From Teichococcus rhizosphaerae (GTDB lineage: Bacteria; Pseudomonadota; Alphaproteobacteria; Acetobacterales; Acetobacteraceae), in contig NZ_PDNU01000004.1 of the NCBI RefSeq assembly GCF_002631185.1, forward strand, positions 62,001-126,000: a stretch of DNA of 64,000 nt, in the 5' to 3' direction. A model generated the notes under the pieces. The model was not told the origin of the DNA and searched no databases. It saw only the letters and a list, made by a program, of their open reading frames with translations. Each line of letters opens with the position of its first letter. Position 1 is the stretch's first letter. Made by a program: the position numbers and the translations under genes. Of this stretch, positions 20,934 through 29,285 are shown piece by piece.

Positions 20934-21380
20934 TCAGAGCGGGCGGGGGCCAGGGCTCGGAGTGGGGCCGGGAATGGGAGCAGCCGGATCGCGCCGTGCC
21001 ACCAGCGCGTCGCGGATCTCCATCAGCAGCTTCTCCTGGGTGGTGGGCGCGGGCGGCGCCGCCGGCTCCTCCTTCTGCCGCATGCGCAGCCTGGTCAGCA
21101 CGCGCAGCAGCCAGAAGATCGCCATCGCCACGATCAGGAAGCGGATGATGGCGTTGATGAACACGCCGACCGCCAGCACCACGGCGCCGCTCTGGCGGGT
21201 GGCCTCGAGCGACGGCCCGCGCTCGCCACGCAGCACGACAAAGACGTTGGAGAAGTCGACGCCGCCGATCAGCAGGCCGATCAGCGGGTTGATGAGGTCC
21301 TCCACCAGCGAGCTGACGATGCCCGTGAAGGCGGCGCCGATGACAATGCCGACCGCGAGGTCGACAACATTGCCGCGCAT
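20934..21380 (-). CDS. mscL: Large-conductance mechanosensitive channel MscL (N-terminus frameshifted)
   Basis: An inner-membrane tension valve of 148 residues from the in-frame ATG. MRGNVVDLAVGIVIGAAFTGIVSSLVEDLINPL is TM1, and a second helix (VFINAIIRFLIVAMAIFWLLR) and a cytoplasmic helix (TTQEKLLMEIRDAL) follow. MscL normally has about 12 more residues forming helix S1. The matching sequence LWLKEFKAFI is present upstream in frame, but no start codon precedes it; the only ATG with a ribosome site (21435, GGAG upstream) is one base out of frame. Removing one C of the CCC at 21424-21426 would give MKPPVQEPLWLKEFKAFIMRGN and 166 residues. Either a sequencing error or a natural frameshift explains this. 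Confidence 0.88.
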   Translation of the reverse strand: MRGNVVDLAVGIVIGAAFTGIVSSLVEDLINPLIGLLIGGVDFSNVFVVLRGERGPSLEATRQSGAVVLAVGVFINAIIRFLIVAMAIFWLLRVLTRLRMRQKEEPAAPPAPTTQEKLLMEIRDALVARRDPAAPIPGPTPSPGPRPL

Positions 21381-21505
21381 GATGAAGGCCTTGAACTCCT
21401 TCAGCCAGAGCGGCTCCTGGACAGGGCGGCTTCATGCGGTCTCCTGCTGCCGGGGGAGGCGGCGCCTCCCATTGCCGGGATGGCCGGAGCGGAGCAGGAT
21501 GGCGC

Positions 21506-21937
21506 ATGCGCACCGCCCTGCCCGGCCTCGGCCAACAGATCACCTTTCTTTATGCCGAGCAGGCCGAGGCCAGCTGGCACTTTTACGAGACCGTACTGGA
21601 ATTTCCGCTGGTGCAGGACCAGGGGCGCTGCCGCATCTATGCGGTGGCCGGCGGCGCCGATGCGCCGCGTGCCTTCCTGGGCGTCTGCCAGGCCCGTGCG
21701 CCGCGGGCCGGCGACGAGCCGCGCGCCGAGGGCGGGGTGGTGCTCACCTTCGTCACGCCGCGCGTGGCCGAGTGCCATGCGGCGCTGAAGGCGAAGGGCG
21801 TGGATGTGGGCGAGGCCCCCGCCTGGTCGGAAAGCTATGGCGTGGAGCACTTCTTCTTCCGCGACCCGGCGGGCTACCTGCTGGAGGTGCAGCGCTTCGG
21901 CCGTGGTGGCTGGCCGGAGCCGCCGGAGGAAGCCTGA
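21506..21937 (+). CDS. VOC family protein (glyoxalase/bleomycin-resistance fold)
   Basis: A 143-residue cytosolic protein with the paired beta-alpha-beta-beta-beta modules of the vicinal oxygen chelate fold. LYAEQAEASWHFYETVLEFPLVQD and VEHFFFRDPAGYLLEVQRF are the characteristic segments; Glu in YLLEVQ is the usual metal ligand of the second module. The ATG at 21506 is preceded by AGGA at six bases. Substrate is unknown; no linked enzymes. Confidence 0.85.
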   Translation: MRTALPGLGQQITFLYAEQAEASWHFYETVLEFPLVQDQGRCRIYAVAGGADAPRAFLGVCQARAPRAGDEPRAEGGVVLTFVTPRVAECHAALKAKGVDVGEAPAWSESYGVEHFFFRDPAGYLLEVQRFGRGGWPEPPEEA

Positions 21938-22023
21938 CGGTCCACTGGCCGGGGCGGGTCCGTCCGCTCCGGCCAGGGTGAGCCCAATCTCGCGGGCCTA
22001 GGACCTGGGCCCGGATCCGTGCC

Positions 22024-22578
22024 TCAGGGCGCGGTGCGCGGCGTGGTGGGCGTGGGGGTGGACAGCGCGCCGCCCGTGGTGGTGCCACCGCCCGTCGTGG
22101 TGGTGGCCGCGCCGCCCGCGCCCATGTTGCCCGTGCCCGTCGCGCCCGTGCCCGTCGCGCCCGTGCCGGAGCCGCTCATGCCCGTGCCGCCCGAGGGGGT
22201 GGGGTTGGACGGGGTGCCGCCCTGCTCGACCACCATGCCGCCGCCCATATAGGCGCCATCGCTGCTGGAGCGGCTGGAACGGGAGGTGCCGCGGCCGCGC
22301 CGGTTGTCATTGTCGAGCGGGGTGCGCACCTCGGGGTCGCGCCACAGCGGGCGGCCGAGATTGACGTCGGAAGGCGAGGTCGTGGCGCCGGTCACCGCGC
22401 CCGCGCCGCCGCCGACCACGGCGCCCACCGCCGCGCCCACCGGCCCGCCCAGCGCGCCGACACCGGCGCCCGTGGCGGCGCCCGCGGCCGCGCCGCCCTG
22501 CACCCGGTCCCGCTCGTTCGTGCCGCAGGCGGCGAGCGCCAGCGCCATGGCGGCCACACCGATCATATGAAGCTTCAT
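22024..22578 (-). CDS. Glycine-zipper lipoprotein
   Basis: A putative outer-membrane lipoprotein of 184 residues. The signal peptide ends in the lipobox LAAC with Cys18. Residues about 27-66 are a Gly/Ala glycine-zipper (GAAAGAATGAGVGALGGPVG) that could insert in or line a membrane. The rest is low-complexity Gly, Thr and Ser, including a 15-bp repeat coding GATGT. The ATG at 22578 has GGAG about ten bases upstream. Function is unknown. Confidence 0.7.
   Translation of the reverse strand: MKLHMIGVAAMALALAACGTNERDRVQGGAAAGAATGAGVGALGGPVGAAVGAVVGGGAGAVTGATTSPSDVNLGRPLWRDPEVRTPLDNDNRRGRGTSRSSRSSSDGAYMGGGMVVEQGGTPSNPTPSGGTGMSGSGTGATGTGATGTGNMGAGGAATTTTGGGTTTGGALSTPTPTTPRTAP
22132..22161. repeat. 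Two tandem 15-bp repeats in the lipoprotein tail
   Basis: CGTGCCCGTCGCGCC occurs at 22132-22146 and 22147-22161, with a partial third copy. It codes the GTGAT-GTGAT stretch on the minus strand. Confidence 0.75.
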
Positions 22579-22640
22579 CGGAAGTTCTCCCTGTCTGGTG
22601 CCGCGACAACGCGGCAAGGGGAGAAAGGTTGTGCTGCCGC

Positions 22641-22657
22641 TGTCACGTTTCGTGACA
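22641..22657. promoter_or_regulatory. Inverted repeat TGTCACG-TTT-CGTGACA
   Basis: A perfect 7-bp inverted repeat lies between the TRAP permease stop and the lipoprotein start, 63 bases before the latter's ATG. There is no U-tract on either strand. It could be an operator for the lipoprotein or an end-of-operon hairpin. Confidence 0.35.
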
Positions 22658-22705
22658 CGGCGCGGGCAGCCATCGCTCCCCGCGCCGGCCTCAGTGGGCG
22701 GGCGG

Positions 22706-24037
22706 TCAGCCGGACAGCATGGTCCGCGGCAGCCAGGTGACGATGCCGGGGAAGAGGAAGACGATCACCACCGCGAACAGCATCAGGAAAAAGAAGGGCA
22801 GCGTGGCACGCGCCACGGCGAAGATGCCCTGCCCCGTCAGCCCCTGGATGACGAAGAGGTTGAAGCCCACGGGCGGCGTGATCTGCGCCATCTCCACCAC
22901 CAGCACGATGAAGATGCCGAACCACACCAGGTCGAAATTCGCCGCCGAGATCACCGGCAGCACCACGGAGGCGGTGAGCACGATCATGCTGATGCCGTCG
23001 ATGAAGCAGCCGAGGACCAGGTAGATGAGGGTGAGCACCAGGATGATCATGGCCGGGCTGAAGCCCTGCTCGCCCACCCATGCCCCCATGGCGGCGGGGA
23101 TGCCGGAATAGGCCATGGCCTGGGTCAGGAAGGCGGCGCCGGCCAGGATCAGGTTGATCATGCAGGCCAGCCGCGTGGCGCCCATCAGGCTGTCGCGCAG
23201 CGAGGCCCAGCTCAGCGTGCCGCCCCAGGCGGAGAGCCCCAGCGCGCCGATCACGCCGAACACCGCCGCCTCCGTCGCCGTGGCCCAGCCGAAATAGATG
23301 CTGCTCATGACGAAGCCGATCAGCGCCACCACCGGCAGGAGCTGCGCGCTCTCGCGCAGCCGCGCGCGCAGCGGCATCGGCGGGTCGCGCGGCGGCGTCA
23401 GCTCCGGGTGCAGCAGGGACCAGAGGGCGATGTAGCCGCTGAACAGCGCCACCAGCAGCAGCCCCGGCAGCACGCCCGCGATGAACAGCCGCACCACCGA
23501 GACCTCGGCCGCCACGCCATAGACGATCATCACGATGGAGGGCGGGATCAGCAGGCCGAGCGTGCCGGCGCCGGCCAGGCTGCCCATGGCCATGGGCAGG
23601 TGGTAGCGCCGCTGCGTCAGCGCCGGCAGGGACATCTTGCCGATGGTGGCGGCCGTCGCGGCGGAGGAGCCGGACACGGCGGCGAAGATGGCGCAGCCGA
23701 TGACGTTCACATGCATCAGCCGCCCCGGCAGGCGCTGCACCCAGGGCGCCAGGCCCCGGAACATGTCCTCCGACAGCCTGGTGCGGAACAGGATCTCGCC
23801 CATCCAGATGAACAGGGGCAGGGCCGCCAGGGTCCAGGAGGCCATGGACTGCCAGATGGCCGTGCCCATCACCTTGTCCACCGGGAATGTGGGCATGGAG
23901 GGGATCAGCCAGGGCAGCACCACGACGCCGCAGAACCCCACCATCATCAGCGCCACGCCGATCCAGACGCCGAGGCCGAGGAACAGGAACAGCAGGGCCA
24001 GCAGCAGCAGCCCCGCCCCGGTTTGGGCCAGCTCCAT
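22706..24037 (-). CDS. dctM: TRAP transporter large permease DctM
   Basis: The ion-coupled membrane subunit of a tripartite TRAP transporter, 443 residues with about 12 helices. GVWIGVALMMVGF, GSSAATAATIGKMSLPAL and GSLAGAGTLGLLIPPS are typical DctM segments. The ATG at 24037 overlaps the stop of the DctQ gene, so translation is coupled. Substrate is set by the DctP protein and is not readable here; carboxylates are common for this family. Confidence 0.93.
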   Translation of the reverse strand: MELAQTGAGLLLLALLFLFLGLGVWIGVALMMVGFCGVVVLPWLIPSMPTFPVDKVMGTAIWQSMASWTLAALPLFIWMGEILFRTRLSEDMFRGLAPWVQRLPGRLMHVNVIGCAIFAAVSGSSAATAATIGKMSLPALTQRRYHLPMAMGSLAGAGTLGLLIPPSIVMIVYGVAAEVSVVRLFIAGVLPGLLLVALFSGYIALWSLLHPELTPPRDPPMPLRARLRESAQLLPVVALIGFVMSSIYFGWATATEAAVFGVIGALGLSAWGGTLSWASLRDSLMGATRLACMINLILAGAAFLTQAMAYSGIPAAMGAWVGEQGFSPAMIILVLTLIYLVLGCFIDGISMIVLTASVVLPVISAANFDLVWFGIFIVLVVEMAQITPPVGFNLFVIQGLTGQGIFAVARATLPFFFLMLFAVVIVFLFPGIVTWLPRTMLSG

Positions 24038-24573
24038 CAGAGTTCTTCCCCCGCGCGGTCCAGGGCCGAGCCGCCCGCCCGCCGGTAGGAGGGGGTGCCA
24101 CCCGCCAGGTGGACCACCAGGTCGTCCAGCAGCGACAGCGCGAAGAGCGCGGCGCCCATGGCCGCCAGCGCCTGCGGGATCCACAGCTTCCAGGCCACGC
24201 TGCCCTGCGCCACGTCGTCGAACGCGAGCGAGTCGCTGGCGAGGTCGGAAAGCGCCCAGGCCAGCATCACCACCATGGCCAGCGCCAGCAGCAGCGCCAC
24301 CGCCTCCAGCGCGAAGCGCGCCCGGCCCCGCAGCGCGCCGATGATCAGGTCGACGCGGATATGCGTGCCGTGGCGGAAGGCGTAAGCCAGCGGCAGCAGC
24401 GCGGAGGCGGCGACGGCAAAGGCCGTCAGGTCGTCCGCTCCCGGCACGGTCCGGCCCAGGAAGCGCCCGCCCACCTGGGCGGCGATGATGACGGCGATGG
24501 CGGCGAGCGCCAGCGCGCCCCCTACCCCGCCCAGCAGATACAGGAAGTCGAGCACGGATCGCAGGGCGCGCAT
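24037..24573 (-). CDS. dctQ: TRAP transporter small permease DctQ
   Basis: The small membrane subunit, 178 residues with four helices. RFLGRTVPGADDLTAFAVAASALLPLAYAFR near residues 38-68 and HIRVDLIIGAL are the family signatures. It lies between the binding protein (85 bases upstream) and the large permease, which it overlaps by one base. Confidence 0.92.
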   Translation of the reverse strand: MRALRSVLDFLYLLGGVGGALALAAIAVIIAAQVGGRFLGRTVPGADDLTAFAVAASALLPLAYAFRHGTHIRVDLIIGALRGRARFALEAVALLLALAMVVMLAWALSDLASDSLAFDDVAQGSVAWKLWIPQALAAMGAALFALSLLDDLVVHLAGGTPSYRRAGGSALDRAGEEL

Positions 24574-24658
24574 GCGTGTCCTTTCTGGTTCGGCGATTGC
24601 GGCGGTGCGCGCCGCCCCCCGCCGCGCCGTGGCGGGGGGCGGCGCGACGGGCGCGGCC

Positions 24659-25648
24659 TCAGGCGGCGCGATAGGCGTCGATCAGCTTCTTGCCGTCCTC
24701 GCCGGCCTTGGCGAGCCATTCCTGCACCATGGTCTCGGAGACCTTGGCCATGCCTTCCTTCAGCGCGGCGGTGGGCGGGCTCACCGTCATGCCGCGCTCG
24801 GCCAGGATCTTCTCCCGCGCCACCTGCTCGGCGGCGGACATCTCCCAGCCGCGCGTCTCGGCCGCCTTCGCGGCATCGAGGATCGCCTTGCGCGCCGGCT
24901 CGGGCAGCGCCTCCAGCGCGCGGCTCTGCACCATCACCGCGTTCTTGGTCCAGGTGAAGCCGATCGGCGTGAAGAACTTGGCGAAGTCCCAGGCCTGCAC
25001 GTCGACGCCGGTGGCGGCGGAGGTGACCATGCTGTTGACCACGCCGGTGGCGAAGGCCTGCGGCACCTCGGCCGCCTGCACCAGGGTGGGCGTGGCGCCG
25101 ACCAGCGTGGCGAAGCGGTTGGTGGCGGCGCTGAAGGTGCGCATCTTGTTGCCGCGCAGCGCCTCGATCGTGTCCACGGGGAAGTTGGTGTAGAAGCCCG
25201 AGGGCGGCCAGGGCACCATGTAGAGCAGCGTGATGCCGGTGCGCTTCAGCCGCGCCTCGATATAGGGGCGCGAAAGGTCGGCCAGCTTGCGCGCCTGCTC
25301 GTAGGAGGTGACGAGCTGCGGAATGCCGTCCACCTCGAAGAACGGGTCCTCGTTGCCATAGGCCGAGATCAGGATCTCGCCCATCTGCACCTGGCCCGTC
25401 TGCACGCCACGGCGGATCTCGGGCATCTTCAGCAGGGCCGCGTTGGTGTGCATCTGGATCTGCACCGCGCCGCCCGAGGCCTGCTGCGCCGCCTCGACGA
25501 ACTGGCGCAGGTTGCGGGTGTGGAAGTTGCCGTCCGGATAGGGCGTGGCGAGCTGCCAGCGGGCCTGCGCCAGGGCCGGGCGGCCGGCGAGCGGCAGCAT
25601 CGCGCCCGCGGCGCCGGCCGCGAGAAGGGAGCGGCGGTGGAGATTCAT
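24659..25648 (-). CDS. dctP: TRAP transporter substrate-binding protein DctP
   Basis: A periplasmic binding protein of 329 residues. The N-terminus MNLHRRSLLAAGAAGAMLPL with twin arginine-like HRRSLL gives an export signal ending near ALAQA. VSTAATGVDVQ, FKRTGITLLYMVPW-like and WDFAKFFTPIGFTWTKNAVMVQ segments match the DctP fold. I placed the start at MNLHRR (25648) rather than 12 codons upstream because the signal peptide begins there. It is the first gene of the P-Q-M operon. Confidence 0.92.
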   Translation of the reverse strand: MNLHRRSLLAAGAAGAMLPLAGRPALAQARWQLATPYPDGNFHTRNLRQFVEAAQQASGGAVQIQMHTNAALLKMPEIRRGVQTGQVQMGEILISAYGNEDPFFEVDGIPQLVTSYEQARKLADLSRPYIEARLKRTGITLLYMVPWPPSGFYTNFPVDTIEALRGNKMRTFSAATNRFATLVGATPTLVQAAEVPQAFATGVVNSMVTSAATGVDVQAWDFAKFFTPIGFTWTKNAVMVQSRALEALPEPARKAILDAAKAAETRGWEMSAAEQVAREKILAERGMTVSPPTAALKEGMAKVSETMVQEWLAKAGEDGKKLIDAYRAA

Positions 25649-25722
25649 GGACCCAGACCCTTGCCTGTTGCTTGAGGGCATCATCGTCGCGCCCGCGAAA
25701 GGCTTGCAAGGGTGTTTCGGGC

Positions 25723-25754
25723 GCCCTTTGGCGGGGTTCGCGGCGCCAAAGGGC
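25723..25754. repeat. 11-bp inverted repeat upstream of the TRAP operon
   Basis: GCCCTTTGGCG (25723-25733) and CGCCAAAGGGC (25744-25754) are perfect complements around a ten-base loop. The sequence TTTCGGGC also occurs three times in the surrounding 90 bases. The hairpin lies after the CBS gene and before dctP on the minus strand and lacks a U-tract, so it could be a terminator or a regulatory site for the TRAP genes. Confidence 0.5.
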
Positions 25755-25834
25755 GGCTTTCGGGCAATTCCCGCGCGGCGTCTGACCGTGTTTCGGGCAG
25801 AACCGCCTTCCGGGCGGATCGCTCCTCCCGCGGC

Positions 25835-26272
25835 TCAGCCGCCGGAGGTGACGAAGTTGCGCAGGTCGCTCGCCTCCTGCTCCGCCTCGGCGATGCGCGC
25901 CTTCACCAGGTCGCCGATCGAGATCATGCCGGCCAGCGCGCCGCCGGCATCGAGCACCGGCAGGTGGCGCACGCGGCGGTCCGTCACCATGGACAGGGCG
26001 GTGGTGATGGGCGTCTCCGGCGTGACGGTGTGCAGCACGCGGGTCATCAGCTGATCGGCGCGCAGGCGGCTGATGCCTTCCTGCTGCCCGGCCAGGGCGC
26101 GGACGATGTCGCGCTCGCTGACGATGCCGAGCACGCCGCCCTGGGGATCCCGCACCAGCACGGCGCCGATGCGGTGCTGCGCCAGGGTGCGGGCGATGGC
26201 GGCGGCATCCTCCTCCGGCCCGACGGACACCACCTGCGAACCCTTGCCGCGCAGGATGTTGGCGATGGTCAT
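25835..26272 (-). CDS. CBS-domain pair protein
   Basis: A cytosolic protein of 145 residues made of two CBS repeats (about 8-65 and 75-132) with HRIGAVLVRDPQGGVLGIVSERDIVR and RRVRHLPVLDAGGALAGMISIGDLV. Such pairs bind adenine nucleotides as energy sensors. There is no attached enzyme or channel domain. The ATG at 26272 has AAGGA nine bases upstream, so the long open frame further upstream was dropped. The partner is unknown. Confidence 0.9.
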   Translation of the reverse strand: MTIANILRGKGSQVVSVGPEEDAAAIARTLAQHRIGAVLVRDPQGGVLGIVSERDIVRALAGQQEGISRLRADQLMTRVLHTVTPETPITTALSMVTDRRVRHLPVLDAGGALAGMISIGDLVKARIAEAEQEASDLRNFVTSGG

Positions 26273-26403
26273 GGACGGCTTTCCTTGGCATGCGGGCCGG
26301 CGCCGCCAGGGGAAGACGGCATTGGCCCGCCTTGGTTGTTGCCGCAACGATGCGGCGGGCGGAAGCCGCAAGTCCAGGAGAATCGGCGTGCCGGCCGGGG
26401 CGC

Positions 26404-27138
26404 TCAAGCGGCCGTGCGGCCGAGCAGCCGCTGCGCCTCCGCCTCGGCGCGGCGGATGCCGAGCACGAAGACCTGCCGGTCCCGCCGCGCCAGCCCGTCC
26501 AGGTCGGCGCCCGTCAGGAAGGCCAGCGCGCCGGCGGCGCCCGGGCTGGGCAGCGCCGCCGTCAGGCCCATCAGCTGCCCGGAGGCATCCACCACCGGGC
26601 CGCCGGAATAGCCCATCAGCGCCGGCATCCGGGCGGTGAAGCCGCGCCCGAAGCCCGGCATCTCCGCATCCGGCGCCTCGACCCGCCCCTGGGCGATGGC
26701 GGGGCCGAAGCCCGGCGCGCCGGCCGCCCACACCGCCTCGCCCTCGCGCGGCAGGTCGGAGGCGCGCGGCGCCGCCGCCAGGAAGCCGCGCGGCACGCAC
26801 AGCACGGCAAGGTCCATCCGCGCGCTGCGGCCGACCAGCACGGCCTCCGCCTCCGCCCCGTCGGCGCGGCGCAGGCGCGCCCCCGTGGCGCCGCCCTCCA
26901 GCACATGCGCGCAGGTCAGCGCGTGCCGCGTGCCGAAGCCCACCGCCGCGCCCCGGCCGCCCAGCCCGTTGTGGAGCACCGCGGAACCCTCGGTGGCAAT
27001 GGCCTCCGCCGGGGTGCCGCGCGCCTGCTGGCCGAGCGGTGCCGCGCAGCCGGCCAGCAGGCTGGTGCCTCCGCCCAGGACGATGCCCCCCAGGGCGGCG
27101 CGCAGCAGGGCACGGCGGTGCGGCGACGCAACGGACAT
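26404..27138 (-). CDS. Trypsin-like serine protease, predicted lipoprotein
   Basis: An exported protease of 244 residues. The N-terminus carries an Arg-rich signal ending in the lipobox LAGC (Cys31), so it is probably membrane-anchored, possibly by the Tat route. The catalytic triad is visible: His78 in LTCAHVL, Asp109 in MDLAVL and Ser178 in GYSGGPVV. There is no PDZ domain, so it is not a DegP or HtrA protein. The start at 27138 has GGGAG eight bases upstream. Its physiological substrate is unknown. Confidence 0.82.
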   Translation of the reverse strand: MSVASPHRRALLRAALGGIVLGGGTSLLAGCAAPLGQQARGTPAEAIATEGSAVLHNGLGGRGAAVGFGTRHALTCAHVLEGGATGARLRRADGAEAEAVLVGRSARMDLAVLCVPRGFLAAAPRASDLPREGEAVWAAGAPGFGPAIAQGRVEAPDAEMPGFGRGFTARMPALMGYSGGPVVDASGQLMGLTAALPSPGAAGALAFLTGADLDGLARRDRQVFVLGIRRAEAEAQRLLGRTAA

Positions 27139-27238
27139 ATGGAAGGCTCCCAGGCGTTCATCAACCATTTGGTTAAATACATTAGCCAAACCCCTCAAAT
27201 CACAAACTCATCAGAGCGTGATTGAGACGGGTCTCAGC

Positions 27239-27439
27239 CTAGGAGGGAAGGGTGAACAGGAGCCTAACGAGGAACAGCAGCGCCAGCAGAAGCAGCGCCA
27301 GCCGCCACCCTGCCCGCCAGCGGCCGCAGCAGCGCCTCGGGCGCCGGTCATTGGCGGGCGGCGGCGGGGGCCGGTAGGCCGGCAGCACGCGCCGCGTCCA
27401 GGATGGATTCGCGGGCGGGCGGGGTCGCGGCTCAGCCAT
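27239..27439 (-). CDS. Small C-terminally anchored membrane protein
   Basis: A 66-residue frame. The first half is Pro/Arg-rich (PAYRPPPPPANDRRPRR) and residues about 46-62 form one strongly hydrophobic helix (LALLLLALLFLVRLLF), like a tail-anchored protein. The ribosome site is weak. It lies downstream of pssA on the same strand, 135 bases away. The helix and its position at the very end support a real gene, but homologues cannot be named. Confidence 0.42.
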   Translation of the reverse strand: MAEPRPRPPANPSWTRRVLPAYRPPPPPANDRRPRRCCGRWRAGWRLALLLLALLFLVRLLFTLPS

Positions 27440-27574
27440 GGCGAGGCCCCCGCCACGCGGCGAGCGCCTCCCCTCCCGCCATGCGGGCATGAGGGCCGGG
27501 CCGGGGCCGGGCGCGTGGGGGGAGGCCGCCGCGCGGGGGCGGGGCCAGGCCAGCTTGGCCCCTGCCCCGCCCGC

Positions 27575-28486
27575 TCATGGGGAGGGTGTTGCGCTTTCGC
27601 CCGGGGCGGGCGGCAGCGGCTGGATCAGCGCCTCCGTTTCCCGCTTCAGCCGCAGATAGGAGCGGAAGGAGAAAGGCAGCATGCCGCAATAGATCAGTCC
27701 CGCCGCCGCCAGCGCCGCCCAGGGCTCGCTGACCAGCAGCGCGGCATAGGCGCCGATGGAGAGCAGCAGCGGCAGCACGTATTCGCGCCGCACCTTGAAG
27801 TTCTTGAACGACCAGGTGGGCAGCGTGCTGACCAGCATCAGCGCCACCACGATCAGCAACAGGCCCACGAAGAGCGGGTGGCGCACCGCGCCGGCCAGGC
27901 CGGGCAGGCCCCAGCCCTCGAAGGCCAGCGCCGCGAAGATGGGGAACATGCCGAGCAGGGCGCCGGCCGGGGCCGGCACGCCGGTGAAGAAGCTCTGCGC
28001 ATAGGCGGGCTTGGGCGGCGGGCCCGGCAGCGGCATCGGGCCCGCATCCAGCGCCGCGTTGAAGCGCGCGAGGCGCAGCGACATGCAGACGGCGAACATC
28101 ACGCAGGGCACGAAGCCGAGGCCCCGGTAGTCGTGCATGGTCCAGAGATACAGCACCATGGCCGGCGCCACGCCGAAGGAGAGGAAGTCGGCCAGGCTGT
28201 CGAACTCGGCGCCGAAGCGGCTGGTGGCCTTGAGCAGGCGGGCCAGGCGCCCGTCCAGCCCGTCGATCGCGCCGGCCAGGATGATGAGGCCCGCGGCGGG
28301 CTCCCACCGCCCCTCCAGCGCGAAGCGCATCGCCATCAGCCCCGCGCAGAGGCCGAGCAGCGTCAGGATGTTCGGGATCAGCCGGTTGAAGGACTGGCCC
28401 TGGAAGCGGGGCCGCTGGCGGGCGGCGAAGCGGAAGTGCCGCCTGGAGGGGGGCGCGGCGGGAGCGGGACGCGGGGCCTCGTCCAT
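27575..28486 (-). CDS. pssA: CDP-diacylglycerol-serine O-phosphatidyltransferase
   Basis: An integral membrane enzyme of 303 residues that makes phosphatidylserine from CDP-diacylglycerol and serine. The CDP-alcohol transferase motif is seen at about residues 72-95 (IDGLDGRLARLLKATSRFG, then EFDSLADF). About eight hydrophobic helices follow. The gene overlaps the decarboxylase by one base (TGATG), so substrate and product enzymes for phosphatidylethanolamine are made together. Confidence 0.93.
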   Translation of the reverse strand: MDEAPRPAPAAPPSRRHFRFAARQRPRFQGQSFNRLIPNILTLLGLCAGLMAMRFALEGRWEPAAGLIILAGAIDGLDGRLARLLKATSRFGAEFDSLADFLSFGVAPAMVLYLWTMHDYRGLGFVPCVMFAVCMSLRLARFNAALDAGPMPLPGPPPKPAYAQSFFTGVPAPAGALLGMFPIFAALAFEGWGLPGLAGAVRHPLFVGLLLIVVALMLVSTLPTWSFKNFKVRREYVLPLLLSIGAYAALLVSEPWAALAAAGLIYCGMLPFSFRSYLRLKRETEALIQPLPPAPGESATPSP

Positions 28487-29199
28487 CAGGGGACCATGCC
28501 CGGCGCCATCGCCGCCGCTGGGGTGGAGGCGGGCGCCAGCTCGGCGATCACCGTCTCGCCGCCGATCATCAGCTGGCCCTCGGACACCACGGGCTTCACG
28601 CCTTCCGGCAGGTAGAGGTCGGTGCGGCTGCCGAAGCGGATGATGCCGAAGCGCTCGCCGGCGCGCAGCTCGTCGCCCTCGCGCACGTTGCAGAGGATGC
28701 GGCGGGCGATCAGCCCGGCGATCTGCACCACCGCGATCTCCTGCCCGCTTGGCAGGCGGATCGCCAGCGCGTTGCGCTCGTTGTCGTCGCTGGCCTTGTC
28801 CACGCTGGCGTTGAGGAACTTGCCGTGGCGGTAGGCGATGCGGGTGACGACGCCATCGACCGGGCTGCGGTTCACATGCACGTCGAGCACCGACAGGAAG
28901 ATGGCCACGCGCCAGCGCGGCGCGGCGCCGAGGCCGAGCTCGGCGGGCGGCACGGCGGGCCCGACGCTCACCACCCGCCCATCGGCGGGGGCGACGAAGA
29001 CCGAGCGGTTCGGCGTCACCCTTTCCGGGTCGCGGAAGAAGTAGAGGCAGAACAGGGTGAAGGCGACACCGAGCCAGAACAGCCAGGAGCCCAGCAACAG
29101 GCCCCCGACCACGGCAACGGCCGCGCCACCGATGATGAAGGGCCGGCCTGCCGGATGCGGCGGGGCCAGGACCATGCGAAGGCTTTCAATAAGCGCCAT
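28486..29199 (-). CDS. psd: Phosphatidylserine decarboxylase
   Basis: A membrane-associated pyruvoyl enzyme of 237 residues that converts phosphatidylserine to phosphatidylethanolamine. Two N-terminal helices precede [10 protein letters not shown] and [10 protein letters not shown]. The self-cleavage site is [10 protein letters not shown] near residue 200 (Gly-Ser), which yields the pyruvoyl alpha chain. The length is that of the short archaeal-type/PsdB-like family. The ATG at 29199 has AGGGG five bases upstream. It is followed by pssA in an operon. Confidence 0.93.
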   Translation of the reverse strand: MALIESLRMVLAPPHPAGRPFIIGGAAVAVVGGLLLGSWLFWLGVAFTLFCLYFFRDPERVTPNRSVFVAPADGRVVSVGPAVPPAELGLGAAPRWRVAIFLSVLDVHVNRSPVDGVVTRIAYRHGKFLNASVDKASDDNERNALAIRLPSGQEIAVVQIAGLIARRILCNVREGDELRAGERFGIIRFGSRTDLYLPEGVKPVVSEGQLMIGGETVIAELAPASTPAAAMAPGMVP

Positions 29200-29285
29200 G
29201 ATACCCCTGGTTATGGTCCGTCGTGGAACCGCAAACAATCCCCGGCCCGCGGCCCCCGCCCCCGGCTCCCCGCCCAGGCCGGCCC

